64,000 nucleotides of DNA from Planctomycetota bacterium (GTDB taxonomy: Bacteria; Planctomycetota; UBA8742; UBA2392): positions 62,001 through 126,000 of the forward strand of contig JACKIE010000006.1 of the NCBI GenBank assembly GCA_020638635.1. Direction: 5' to 3'. This document shows, piece after piece, positions 53,486 to 61,645 of the stretch. A model generated the notes under the pieces. That model was not told the origin of the DNA and searched no databases. It saw only the letters and a list, made by a program, of their open reading frames with translations. Position numbers and translations under genes: made by a program. Each line of letters starts with the position of its first letter. Position 1 is the first letter of the stretch.

Positions 53486-54534
53486 AACATATTCTTCGTC
53501 GCACCGGGGCGGCGAAAGGCTGCTGTGTTGTGCTCGAAGCGCTCGGTGTTCAGGCCGTGCTTTTTGACGGCCAGCTTGAACATGGCGTGCAGGTGCTCGG
53601 CCCGTTTGCCTTCGCCCTGCATGCGCTTCTTGAAGCGCCCGTCGTTGAGCTCGCCGCCGCGCATTTCCTTGATGCGATTCAACACCTTCTGCTTGTGGCC
53701 CGGGAAGTGCGCGGCAAGCCATTCCTCGAACAGCGGGCCAACCCCGTGCGGCAGGCGCACCGGCAGCATGGCCGCGCGCCTGGCGCCCGCCTGCGCCGCG
53801 CGTTCGACGATGCCGGGGATGTCGCTGTCGGTCAGGCCGGGGATGATCGGCGCCAGCATCACCGCCACGGGCACGCCGGCCTCGGCCAGCTGCCTCACCG
53901 CCTGGAAGCGTTTCTCGATCGTGCTGGTGCGCGGCTCGAGTTTGCGGGCAATTGACTCGTCAAGGGTGGTGATGCTGACCGCCACGCCGGCCGCGTTGTG
54001 TTCTGCCAGCTCGGACAGCAGGTCGATGTCGCGGGTGACCAGCGCGTTCTTGGTGATCAGCCCCACCGGGTTTCGGAACTCGGCGAACACCTCCAGCAGC
54101 GAACGCGTGACGCGCAGCTTCGCCTCGATGGGCTGGTACGGGTCCGTCACGCCGCTGAGGCTTACGGTCTGCGGCTTCCAGGACGGCTTCATGAACTCGC
54201 GCCGCAGCAGCGCGGCCGCGTTGCGCTTGACGTGGATTTTGGTTTCAAAGTCCAGTCCCGCCGAGTAGCCCAGGAATTCATGAAACGGCCGTGCATAGCA
54301 GTAGACGCAGCCGTGCTCGCAGCCGCGATAGGGGTTGATGGCGGCGTCGAAGGGGATGTCGGGCGAGTTGTTCCAGGAGATGATTTCGCGCGTGTCGTCC
54401 CAGAAGAACTCGGTCTTGGGTGCCGGCGCGTCGGGATCGAACTCAAGGGGGTCGTACTCAACCTCAATGCGCTCAAACCGGTTAGCCGGGTTGCGCGAAG
54501 CCCCACGACCATGAATGGAAGGCAAAGCGTCCAT
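53482..54534 (-). CDS. PA0069-family radical SAM protein (SplB-like)
   Basis: The 350-residue protein has the radical SAM cluster motif CEHGCVYC, with Cys at 72, 76 and 79 from the ATG at 54534, within INPYRGCEHGCVYCYARP. That segment and GVTDPYQPIE are hallmarks of the PA0069/Rv2578c branch related to spore photoproduct lyase. The reaction is not established. TATGCT-TTGGGC-ATG gives a leaderless start. The frame extends two codons upstream to a TTG, which is less likely. Confidence 0.9.
   Translation of the reverse strand: MDALPSIHGRGASRNPANRFERIEVEYDPLEFDPDAPAPKTEFFWDDTREIISWNNSPDIPFDAAINPYRGCEHGCVYCYARPFHEFLGYSAGLDFETKIHVKRNAAALLRREFMKPSWKPQTVSLSGVTDPYQPIEAKLRVTRSLLEVFAEFRNPVGLITKNALVTRDIDLLSELAEHNAAGVAVSITTLDESIARKLEPRTSTIEKRFQAVRQLAEAGVPVAVMLAPIIPGLTDSDIPGIVERAAQAGARRAAMLPVRLPHGVGPLFEEWLAAHFPGHKQKVLNRIKEMRGGELNDGRFKKRMQGEGKRAEHLHAMFKLAVKKHGLNTERFEHNTAAFRRPGATKNMF
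53952..53963. other. TTGAC-NN-GTCAA site in the radical SAM gene
   Basis: TTGACTCGTCAA; on the coding strand it reads CTT GAC GAG TCA A. Confidence 0.6.
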
Positions 54535-54546
54535 GCCCAAAGCATA
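54535..54546 (-). promoter_or_regulatory. Leaderless-type -10 box of the radical SAM gene
   Basis: TATGCT-TTGGGC-ATG has a 6-nt spacing with no Shine-Dalgarno. Confidence 0.45.
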
Positions 54547-54572
54547 ACACGACGTGCGACATCAAACGCCCT

Positions 54573-54622
54573 GCGCCCGCATAGCGGGCGCCACGACTAT
54601 AGCCTGGGGCGCCAGCCCCAGG
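54573..54622. repeat. Two hairpins between the radical SAM gene and the RAYT gene
   Basis: GCGCCCGC-ATA-GCGGGCGC (54573-54591) is an outer REP-like unit, followed by CCTGGGGC-GCCA-GCCCCAGG (54603-54622). Both have perfect 8-bp arms. Confidence 0.75.
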
Positions 54623-54640
54623 TTCCCGTGACAACAGGAG

Positions 54641-54666
54641 TTCAAGCCCGCGTAGCGGGCGACCGA
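54641..54666. repeat. REP palindrome flanking the RAYT gene (3' side)
   Basis: TTCAA, hairpin GCCCGC-GTA-GCGGGC, then GACCGA. It is the inverted copy of the unit at 55147-55172, identical over 26 nt except one loop base. Confidence 0.85.
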
Positions 54667-54682
54667 GCCGCGCAGCGGCATG

Positions 54683-55132
54683 TCATTCGAGGTACTGCGG
54701 GTCGTAAGCCACGCTGTACTCGTCAAGCAACGACTTCAGTTCGTCGATGAATGAACGCCCGTTGTGATGCTCGTCTTGCCCCAGGATGTAGCGCTCCAAC
54801 GCCTCCCGCCCTGAGGGTGCAACTGTGAATGCGGCATACCCTCGTTGCCACTCGAATGGCACCGCACAGCGCGACTCCTCGTTGATCCACTTGCTGGAGC
54901 CGGCTTTCAACTCCCGCATGAAGTCCGAAACAGTGATCGTCGGCGGAATCGAAGTGAAGACGTGGACGTGATCCGTCACGCCGCCGATCATCAGGGGTGT
55001 ACCCTTGAGCCGCTTGATAATGCCGCCCATGTAGGCGTGCAGCTTGGGCTGGAAGGCTGGCACGATCAGCTCACGACGATCCTTGGTTGAAAAAACAACG
55101 TGATACAGGAGCTTCGTCCAAGTCTGTGCCAT
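54683..55132 (-). CDS. REP-associated tyrosine transposase (RAYT, Y1/IS200-like)
   Basis: The 149-residue single-domain HUH-type nuclease has His55 and His57 in DHVHVFTS, and the catalytic Tyr115 in RYILGQDEHH with Gln119. It cuts and joins single-stranded DNA next to hairpins. Its length fits IS200 TnpA or RAYT. The gene sits between two inverted REP palindromes. There are no further transposon ends or TnpB, so a domesticated RAYT acting on REP sequences is the better reading. GAAGGGAA precedes ATG 55132. Confidence 0.88.
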   Translation of the reverse strand: MAQTWTKLLYHVVFSTKDRRELIVPAFQPKLHAYMGGIIKRLKGTPLMIGGVTDHVHVFTSIPPTITVSDFMRELKAGSSKWINEESRCAVPFEWQRGYAAFTVAPSGREALERYILGQDEHHNGRSFIDELKSLLDEYSVAYDPQYLE

Positions 55133-55146
55133 GCGTTCCCTTCGGG

Positions 55147-55172
55147 TCGGTCGCCCGCTTCGCGGGCTTGAA
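55147..55172. repeat. REP palindrome flanking the RAYT gene (5' side)
   Basis: TCGGTC, hairpin GCCCGC-TTC-GCGGGC, then TTGAA, 15 nt upstream of the RAYT ATG. It is in inverted orientation to the 54641 unit. Confidence 0.85.
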
Positions 55173-55196
55173 GATTGGGGCAACAACTCAACTCAA

Positions 55197-55246
55197 CCTT
55201 GGGCTTGCGCCCAAGGCTACATTCGCTGGCCCGCTATGCGGGCCAG
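55197..55246. repeat. Two more hairpins upstream of the RAYT gene
   Basis: CCTTGGGC-TTGC-GCCCAAGG (55197-55216) and CTGGCCCGC-TAT-GCGGGCCAG (55226-55246). They mirror the pair on the other side of the RAYT gene: one GGGC-type hairpin and one CCCGC-TAx-GCGGG unit. Nothing else is recognised in 55247-55333. Confidence 0.75.
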
Positions 55247-55333
55247 AACCAGCCAACGAGAGCAAGAAACAAGAGCCCGGAGCGCAAGCGCTTGGCGTGC
55301 ACGGACGAGGCGCATGTGCATTGCAACCGCAAA

Positions 55334-55361
55334 GGGGACAGGCACCAAGGTGCCTGTCCCC
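55334..55361 (-). terminator. 13-bp hairpin downstream of thrS
   Basis: GGGGACAGGCACC and its complement with a 2-nt loop, 14 nt after the thrS stop. It is palindromic, so it could act on both strands. There is no T-run. Confidence 0.6.
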
Positions 55362-55375
55362 GGCGGATTTGCTGT

Positions 55376-57346
55376 CTACTTGCGCCAGTCTTTGAGGCTT
55401 TCGAGGAACTTGTCTAGCGGCATCTCGCCTAGCTCGCCTTGGTCTCGGCTTCTTACGTTGATGGTGCCGTTTTCCTGTTCCTTCTCGCCTACCACTATGG
55501 CGTACGGGATCTTCTGCAGGCTGGCCTCGCGGATCTTGTAGCCCACTCGGTCGTCCTTCAGGTTCACCTCTGAACGTAGGCCAAACACTCCCAGCTGCTC
55601 GTTGATCACCTTGGCGTAGGCGACGAACTTCTCGCTCACCGGGATGATCTGCACCTGCAGCGGCGCCAGCCACAGCGGGAACGCGCCCGCGAAATGCTCG
55701 ATCAGCACGCCCATGAAACGCTCCACGCTGCCGTAGCACGCGCGGTGGATCATCACCGGGGTGTGACGCTGGCCGTCCGCGCCGATGTACACCAGACCGA
55801 AACGCGCCGGCATGGAGAAGTCCAGCTGGATGGTGCCGCACTGCCACGAACGGTTCAGGCAGTCCCGGATGTGGAAGTCGATCTTCGGCCCATAGAACGC
55901 GCCGTCGCCCTCGTTCAGCTGGTACTGGATGCCCTTCTCTTCCAGGGTCTCCTTCAGGGCGCTTTCCGCCTTCTCCCACACCTCGTCGCTGCCGATGCTC
56001 TTTTCCGGCCGGGTGCTGAGCTCGATGCGCACGTCAGTCAGGTCAAACGCGCCGTAGATCTCATGGAAGAAGTCGATCAGCATGCCGATCTCGCCCTTGA
56101 TCTGCTCCGGGGTGCAGAAGTGGTGGGCGTCGTCCTGGGTGAAGGCCTGCACGCGGAACAGCCCGTGGCGCACGCCGCTCAGCTCGCGGCGGTGCACAAG
56201 CCCCATCTCGGCGAAGCGCAGCGGGAACTCGTTGTGCGAGTGCAGCCTGGTGCGGTACAGCATCAGGTGGCCCGGGCAGTTCATGGGCTTCACGGCCATC
56301 GGGCGTTCTTCGTCCACGTTCTCGTTGACTTTGCTGGGGTCCTTTTCGTCCCGCAGCTTCATCTTGGTGAAGAACATGTTCTCCATGTAGTTGGCGTAGT
56401 GGCCGCTGGTGTGCCACATGGATTCACTCAGCACGAGCGGGGTCTTCACCTCTTTGTAGCCGCGCCGGCGCAAGTTGCTGCGCATGAAGTCCACCAGCAG
56501 GTTCCAGACCATCGCCCCCTTCGGATAGAAGAAGGGAAAACCGGGCGCGTCTTCATCCATGAAGAACAGCTCAAGCTGCTCGCCCAGCACTCGGTGGTCG
56601 CGCTTGCGGGCCTCTTCCAGGAACTTGAAGTAATCCTCCAGCTCGGCCTTGCTGAAGAACGCGGTGCCGTAGACGCGCTGGAGCTGCTCTTTCTCCGCGT
56701 CGGCGCGCCAGTAGCTGCCGGCCACCTTGGTGAGCTTCACGAACTTGAGCCAGCCGGTGTCGGGCACGTGGGGGCCGCGGCACAGGTCGATGAAGTCGCC
56801 GTGTTTATAGAAGCTTAGTTCTTCGCCGCGCTGCTTGATTCCTTCCACCAGCTCGGCCTTGAACTTGTTGTGGCCGCCGTCGATGGCCTTGTAGCGCTGG
56901 TAGTGCTCGTTGGCTTCGTCGTAGCTGCTGAGGCAGCGCACGAAGGGGTGCCCGGCCTTCACGATCTTGGCCATCTCGGCCTCGATCTTCGGGAAGTCGT
57001 CCGGGGTGATTTTCTGGTCCGGCAAGTAGATGTCGTAATAGAAGCCGTCCTCGACCACCGGGCCGATGGTGAGCTGCGCCTTGGGGAAGATGCGCAGGAT
57101 CGCGTCGGCCATCAGGTGCGCGGCCGAGTGGCGCAGCACCTCAAGGGCTTCGGCGTCTTTCTTGGTGAGGATCTGGACCTTGGCGCCGTCGGGCAGGGGG
57201 CGCTGCAGGTCAACGACGGCGTCATTGACCTTGGCGGCCACGGCTACGCGGGCGAGTCCGTCTGAGATTGATTTGGCGAGGTCCGCGGCTGAGGCGCCGT
57301 CAGATAACTGCTTTGCGCTGCCGTCCGGCAGCATCACGCTGATCAT
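55376..57346 (-). CDS. thrS: Threonyl-tRNA synthetase
   Basis: The 656-residue class II synthetase has an N-terminal TGS domain (MISVMLPDGSAKQL), an editing domain with HSAAHLM and a catalytic core. The core includes MNCPGHLMLY, which provides a zinc ligand Cys, HRRELSGVRHGLFRVQAFTQDDAHHFC (motif 2) and MIHRACYGSVERFMGVLIEH (motif 3). A C-terminal anticodon-binding domain follows. Start ATG 57346 has GGGAG 7 nt upstream. No T-box was seen in the leader. Complete and of normal length. Confidence 0.97.
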   Translation of the reverse strand: MISVMLPDGSAKQLSDGASAADLAKSISDGLARVAVAAKVNDAVVDLQRPLPDGAKVQILTKKDAEALEVLRHSAAHLMADAILRIFPKAQLTIGPVVEDGFYYDIYLPDQKITPDDFPKIEAEMAKIVKAGHPFVRCLSSYDEANEHYQRYKAIDGGHNKFKAELVEGIKQRGEELSFYKHGDFIDLCRGPHVPDTGWLKFVKLTKVAGSYWRADAEKEQLQRVYGTAFFSKAELEDYFKFLEEARKRDHRVLGEQLELFFMDEDAPGFPFFYPKGAMVWNLLVDFMRSNLRRRGYKEVKTPLVLSESMWHTSGHYANYMENMFFTKMKLRDEKDPSKVNENVDEERPMAVKPMNCPGHLMLYRTRLHSHNEFPLRFAEMGLVHRRELSGVRHGLFRVQAFTQDDAHHFCTPEQIKGEIGMLIDFFHEIYGAFDLTDVRIELSTRPEKSIGSDEVWEKAESALKETLEEKGIQYQLNEGDGAFYGPKIDFHIRDCLNRSWQCGTIQLDFSMPARFGLVYIGADGQRHTPVMIHRACYGSVERFMGVLIEHFAGAFPLWLAPLQVQIIPVSEKFVAYAKVINEQLGVFGLRSEVNLKDDRVGYKIREASLQKIPYAIVVGEKEQENGTINVRSRDQGELGEMPLDKFLESLKDWRK

Positions 57347-57473
57347 GGTTTTTCTCCCATTTCGGTGACGGATACGAACCGCCACACAACCCGGCCCGAC
57401 GGATACGGCCCGTCGCGCCATCACTGGAACGCAAGAGTAGCCGGGAATGTTTCAGGAACAAGCGGGTGAATGG

Positions 57474-57654
57474 GCCACGAAAACACAAAAACACGAAAGG
57501 TACTGCCCACGAAACAGCGGCCAAGCCACGGATTTCACGGAGTTACACGAAAAAACAAACATCGCGCAGAGGCCGCAGAAATCGCAGAGTTACTACTTCG
57601 TGAACTCTGCGCTCTGTGCGCGATGCAGCTTTTGTGTTTTTGTGTTTTCGTGGC
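57474..57654. repeat. Nested inverted-repeat element, 21-bp perfect ends
   Basis: GCCACGAAAACACAAAAACAC at 57474-57494 is perfectly matched in reverse at 57634-57654. Inside, a second pair (GCGCAGAG...AGAGTT against AACTCTGCGCTCTG) nests. CACGGATTTCACGG also lies within. The gap 57347-57727 contains no gene; 57655-57727 holds ACACGGATGAACAC words of the same sort. Confidence 0.75.
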
Positions 57655-57727
57655 TCAATTGCAGTTCGGATGAGTCGGGAACCACAGGTGAACACGGATG
57701 AACACAAGTGCCTAAGTTGATCCGTGT

Positions 57728-58729
57728 CTATCCGTGTCCATCCGTGGTTCCCTTGCGCAGTTTGCAGCGGCCGTTCTCTGCGTACCAACGGGCGGCGGAT
57801 TCGAGGCTTTGTTTCAGCGGGCGGAACTGCATGCCCAGCTCTTCCTGGGTTTTCTTCGTGTCGTACCTGAACGAGTGCAGCGGGTACCTCGCCACGGCCG
57901 CCATGAAATTCATCCACTGGGGCAGCAGGTAGGTGCTGTAGATGGTCAGCTTCAGCAGCGGGCCGGGCACTGTCGGCCGCCAGGGCGCGCCAACGGTTTC
58001 GCGCAGCAGTTGGCCCATCTGCTTTACGCTCAGCGTCTCGCCGATGCTCAGGTAGCGCTCGCCGGGTTTGCCCTTTTCCATGGCGAGGCGGTGTTGCAGG
58101 CCGCAGTCGTCCACGTCCACGCAGCCGATCTCTACCGGCACCCACATCGGGTACAGGCCCTTGAGCAGGTTCAGCACCATGGCGCCCGTTGGCGTGGGGC
58201 GCACGTCGCCGGGGCCGATCGGCGCGCCCGGGTTCACGATCACCACGGGCAGGCCGCGGGCGCCCCATTTCAGGGCCTCGTGCTCCGCCACGAACTTGCT
58301 GGTGATGTAGGGGTTGTTGAGCGGGCCGAAGTTCCAGACCTGGTCCTCGGTCACCAGCGCGGCCGGGTCGCGCGGGCCGCCGATGGTGGCGTTGGTGCTG
58401 GTATAGACCACGCGCTCGAGGCGCTTCTCGTACGCGGCGCCCAGTGCGTTGCGCGTGCCCACCACGTTGGCCTGCAGGTATTTCTCGTAGCCGCCGGATA
58501 GCGCGTACAGGGCGGCGCAGTGGTACATGCGGTCGCAGCCTTCCAGGGCGCGCAGCAGGCTGTCGCGGTCCAGCAGGTCGCCGATCGCGTACTCGACATC
58601 CAGCCCCTGCAGGTTGGTGAGCGGGCTGCCCTCGCGGCGGAACACCTTCACCTGCTCGCCATTGGCCAGCAGCGCGCGCACGATCGCCGCGCCAATGAAG
58701 CCCGTACCGCCTGTTACCAGTGCTTTCAT
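57728..58729 (-). CDS. HpnA-like NAD-dependent epimerase/reductase
   Basis: The 333-residue extended SDR starts MKALVTGGTGFIGAAIVRALL (Rossmann Gly7-Gly13). It has RVVYTSTNATIG and the catalytic Tyr141/Lys145 in NNPYITSKFVAEHEA. It resembles hopanoid-associated sugar epimerase HpnA and dihydroflavonol reductase-like proteins, in particular the EGCDRMYHCAALY stretch. No other hopanoid genes are near, so the pathway is open. The last residues (KGTTDGHG) and the stop are encoded by the ATCCGTG repeat found in the adjacent gap. Confidence 0.8.
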   Translation of the reverse strand: MKALVTGGTGFIGAAIVRALLANGEQVKVFRREGSPLTNLQGLDVEYAIGDLLDRDSLLRALEGCDRMYHCAALYALSGGYEKYLQANVVGTRNALGAAYEKRLERVVYTSTNATIGGPRDPAALVTEDQVWNFGPLNNPYITSKFVAEHEALKWGARGLPVVIVNPGAPIGPGDVRPTPTGAMVLNLLKGLYPMWVPVEIGCVDVDDCGLQHRLAMEKGKPGERYLSIGETLSVKQMGQLLRETVGAPWRPTVPGPLLKLTIYSTYLLPQWMNFMAAVARYPLHSFRYDTKKTQEELGMQFRPLKQSLESAARWYAENGRCKLRKGTTDGHG

Positions 58730-58736
58730 AGGGGCC

Positions 58737-58808
58737 AGAGGTTAGAGGCCGGAGGTCAGGGGTACAGGGCTGGGCGCTGTTTTCTCTGACCTCTGACCTC
58801 TGACCGCC
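58737..58808. repeat. GAGGTCAGAGG-type inverted repeat
   Basis: AGAGGTTAGAGGCCGGAGG on the left is complementary, with mismatches, to CTCTGACCTCTGACCTCTGA on the right. It fills the divergent gap between the HpnA-like gene and the kinase and touches the kinase promoter. Confidence 0.5.
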
Positions 58809-58817
58809 GTCCTCTGC

Positions 58818-58829
58818 TACAATCGCGCC
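58818..58829 (+). promoter_or_regulatory. Leaderless-type -10 box of the protein kinase
   Basis: TACAAT-CGCGCC-ATG has a near-consensus hexamer 6 nt before the start codon and no Shine-Dalgarno. Confidence 0.55.
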
Positions 58830-60029
58830 ATGCCCGACGACAAACACGCATTCAAACCTGTCGAGGAACAAACCCTGCTTGAGGTCGGTTCCGACTCAGC
58901 CACGTCGCAGCCGCCCGCCGACCCGTCCCCCGAGCCCGAACTGAACCTGCGCTTCGGCCAGGTGCAGGTCACGCGCGAGCTGGGCGCCGGCGGCATGGGC
59001 ACGGTCTACAAGGGTCAGCACCTCGGCCTCGACGTGCCGGTGGCCGTCAAGACCATGGGCGAAGCCCTGGCCCGCGACTCCATGGGCCGCCAGCGCTTCT
59101 TGCGCGAGGCCCGCACGGCCGCGAAGCTGGACCACCCCAACATCGTGCGCGTACTGGACGTCGCCGAGCAGGACGGCACGCCCTACATCGTGATGGAGTT
59201 CGTGGACGGCACCGACCTGTCGGCGCTGCTCAAGAAGCACGGGCCGCTAGCCGGCATGGCGGCGCTGAAGGTGATCGCGCAGGTAGCCGACGGCCTGGCC
59301 CACGCCCACGCACAGGGCATCGTGCACCGCGACATCAAGCCGCATAACATTTTTGTGGCCAAGGACGGCCGCGTGAAACTGGGCGACTTCGGCCTGGCGC
59401 GCGCCGTGGAGGCCACCACCGAGCTGACCATGCCGGGCAGCGCGATCGGCACCGCGCACTACATGAGCCCGGAGCAGTCCCACGGCCATGAGATCGACCA
59501 GCGCTCGGACATCTACAGCCTGGGCATCACGGCCTGGCACCTGATCACCGGCGCGCCGCCCTACAACGGCACCACGCCGGTCAGCATCGCCGTGCAGCAC
59601 GTGAACAAGGACGTGCCCTACGAGCGCGAGAAGTTCGGGCATTTGCCCGACGCCGCGGTGTACCTGCTGATCAGCATGACCAACCGCGACGCCGCCCAGC
59701 GCCCCAGCGCGCGCGAGGTGCACGACCGGCTGGCGCAGATGGTGGGCAACGTGCGGCTGAATTCACTTGAGGACCTGCTTGAGCACGGCTCGGTCAGCCA
59801 ATACGTGCCCGCGGCGCCGACGCCCCCGCCGCCCTCGGCCCAGCCGGCATGGACCCAGCCGCCGATGCACGCCACCCCAATGCACACCACCCCGCCGCCC
59901 GGCTATCCGCACGCGTACCCCACGAGCAGCAGTTCTTCGAACAAGCTGCTATGGATCGCGCTGGCGGTGATCGGCGTGATCATCCTGATGATGGGCGGCT
60001 GCATGATGATGCTGATGGCGGGAAATTAG
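58830..60029 (+). CDS. Membrane-anchored Ser/Thr protein kinase (PknB-like)
   Basis: The 399-residue protein has a kinase domain (45-315) with GAGGMG (52-57), the ATP-binding Lys74 in VAVK, HRDIKPHN with the catalytic base Asp168, and DFG at 186-188. The activation segment ends in MSPEQ. A Pro-rich, His/Met-containing linker leads to one C-terminal transmembrane helix (LLWIALAVIGVIILMMGG), and only a few residues follow. So it has no extracellular sensor. Possible readers are FHA proteins such as that at 2-5 kb. Confidence 0.93.
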   Translation: MPDDKHAFKPVEEQTLLEVGSDSATSQPPADPSPEPELNLRFGQVQVTRELGAGGMGTVYKGQHLGLDVPVAVKTMGEALARDSMGRQRFLREARTAAKLDHPNIVRVLDVAEQDGTPYIVMEFVDGTDLSALLKKHGPLAGMAALKVIAQVADGLAHAHAQGIVHRDIKPHNIFVAKDGRVKLGDFGLARAVEATTELTMPGSAIGTAHYMSPEQSHGHEIDQRSDIYSLGITAWHLITGAPPYNGTTPVSIAVQHVNKDVPYEREKFGHLPDAAVYLLISMTNRDAAQRPSAREVHDRLAQMVGNVRLNSLEDLLEHGSVSQYVPAAPTPPPPSAQPAWTQPPMHATPMHTTPPPGYPHAYPTSSSSSNKLLWIALAVIGVIILMMGGCMMMLMAGN

Positions 60030-60173
60030 CCCGGCCTGCCATGGCCGGGGATCACGAGCCTGCGGGCGGTACTTGTCGCCAGCGATCATCGAAGCGGCAG
60101 AACTGCCGGCTTGAGGGAACGTCCCACGCCTTGCTCTGCTGCTGCAAGTGGCTGGTGCTGCACCGTGCCTATC

Positions 60174-60197
60174 CCCGGCCTTTGCAGGCCGGGTTTT
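60174..60197 (+). terminator. Intrinsic terminator after the kinase gene
   Basis: CCCGGCCT-TTGC-AGGCCGGG followed by TTTT. It lies 145 nt after the kinase stop and touches the MATE stop codon. An earlier weak CCGGC hairpin is at 60030-60050. I see no gene in 60030-60195. Confidence 0.65.
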
Positions 60198-61581
60198 ACC
60201 GGCCGATTCGCCAGCGCACCGCAACGTAGATCAGCGTAAGCGCGATGTTCACGCCCGCGTTCAGGATGATCAGCGCCTTCACCGGCGCGCCGGCCAGGGT
60301 CGCGATGATCATCGCCGGTGTCATCACGCCCAGCAGCACGATGGAGTCGATCAGCACCGGCGTCTTCAGGCGATCGCGCGACACCAGCGCCTGGCTGATC
60401 ACGATGTTCACCGGCACGAACAGGAACGCCACGGCCATCAATTTCACGTACGTCTCGGCCCAGCCCACCAGCGCGGGCTCCGGGTTGAACACGGCCGCCA
60501 CTTCCTCGGCGAACACGAACAGCGGCACCGTGAGCGCGATGCCGGTCAGCACCGCGAACACGACGGCCAGGCGTTCTTCGTGCGCCGCGCGCTCGGGCTT
60601 GCCGGCGCCGAGACTGGTGGCGACCAGAGTCTGCGCCGCGGCCCCCCAGCCGAACGAGAGCAGGATCAGCAGCAGCTCGATCTTCAGCCCCACGAAGATC
60701 CCGCCCAGCACGCTGGGGTCGCGGTCGCCGGCCTCCTGCATGCTGCGGATCATCACACCGCCGGCGATGCCGCGAGCGGCGATCTGCCCGTTGTTCCAGA
60801 GCCCGATGCGTACCAGCTCAAACGCGGTCTTGCCCTGCGGCCACAGCCAAGTCAGCTTGCCGCGCATGTGACCGCGCCACAGGCCATAGCCAAGCAGCAT
60901 CACGCCGGCGGCCGCGCGCGCGCCGACCGTGGACCACGCGCTGCCGATCACGCCCATGCGCGGGATGCCAAGCTCGCGCAGGAAGCCGGGCACGAAGTCC
61001 GGGTACGGGCCGTCACCGTAGATCAGCAGCAGGCCCAGCCCCGCGTTCAGCAGGTTGCTTAACATGAAAAAGCCCAGGAACAGGCTGGTGCGCCCCAGGC
61101 TGCGCTCGACGGTGGTCAGGTACAGGAACATTCCAGCCGTGATGCCGCCGCCCAGCATGATGCGCAGGTATTCGGCGCATTGCTCGAGCTGCCAGCCGGC
61201 TTGTGCGCCCATGGCGGTGGCGATTTCCTCGGCCCAGATCAGGCCCGGCACGGCCATCAGCAGCGACAGTGCGACCACCACGCCGGTGGCGCGCAGGGCC
61301 ACGCGGCGCAGGCCTTCGTCATCCTTGGCGCCAACGCGCCGCGCCAGCAGCACGCCCGCGCCCGCGATGGGGCCGTTGAACAGGATGGTCTGGAAGGTGG
61401 TGATCGGGTCGCACAGGCCGGTCACGCTGATCGCGCGGGCGCCCTCCAAGTCGCCAAGCTGGCCGACCAGCAGGGTGTCCACCAGGTTGAACAGCGCGTG
61501 CGCCGCCAGCCCAAGCACCAGCGGCATGCCGAAGAACAGCACGTGCCGCAACAGGCGCGAGTCTTTGATCAGCAGTGCCAT
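60196..61581 (-). CDS. MATE-family efflux transporter
   Basis: The 461-residue protein has twelve predicted transmembrane helices in two homologous halves. The N-terminal half starts LLRHVLFFGMPLVLGLAAHALFNLVDTLLVG, typical of MATE pumps that export drugs or metabolites using H+ or Na+. The second half begins near FELVRIGLWNNGQIAARG. Start ATG 61581. It lies downstream of addA on the same strand with a hairpin in the gap. The substrate is unknown. Confidence 0.9.
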   Translation of the reverse strand: MALLIKDSRLLRHVLFFGMPLVLGLAAHALFNLVDTLLVGQLGDLEGARAISVTGLCDPITTFQTILFNGPIAGAGVLLARRVGAKDDEGLRRVALRATGVVVALSLLMAVPGLIWAEEIATAMGAQAGWQLEQCAEYLRIMLGGGITAGMFLYLTTVERSLGRTSLFLGFFMLSNLLNAGLGLLLIYGDGPYPDFVPGFLRELGIPRMGVIGSAWSTVGARAAAGVMLLGYGLWRGHMRGKLTWLWPQGKTAFELVRIGLWNNGQIAARGIAGGVMIRSMQEAGDRDPSVLGGIFVGLKIELLLILLSFGWGAAAQTLVATSLGAGKPERAAHEERLAVVFAVLTGIALTVPLFVFAEEVAAVFNPEPALVGWAETYVKLMAVAFLFVPVNIVISQALVSRDRLKTPVLIDSIVLLGVMTPAMIIATLAGAPVKALIILNAGVNIALTLIYVAVRWRIGR

Positions 61582-61616
61582 AAGCGCTGGGGACTGCCCC
61601 CTCACGGATCGACTAC

Positions 61617-61645
61617 GGGGACAGTCCCTTTCAGGGATTGTCCCC
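61617..61645. repeat. Hairpin containing the addA stop codon
   Basis: GGGGACAGTCCCT (61617-61629) and AGGGATTGTCCCC (61633-61645) pair with one mismatch. The addA stop lies in the loop, so the last codons are repeat-derived. A related GGGGACTGCCCC occurs at 61590. Confidence 0.65.

Noticed and set aside
54683..55132. RAYT as a full insertion sequence
   Set aside because: There is no accessory gene and no target duplication. The flanking hairpins are symmetrical REP units rather than IS200 ends.
57347..57480. T-box leader for thrS
   Set aside because: No T-box sequence or specifier-loop pattern was seen, and a Shine-Dalgarno sits directly at the start.
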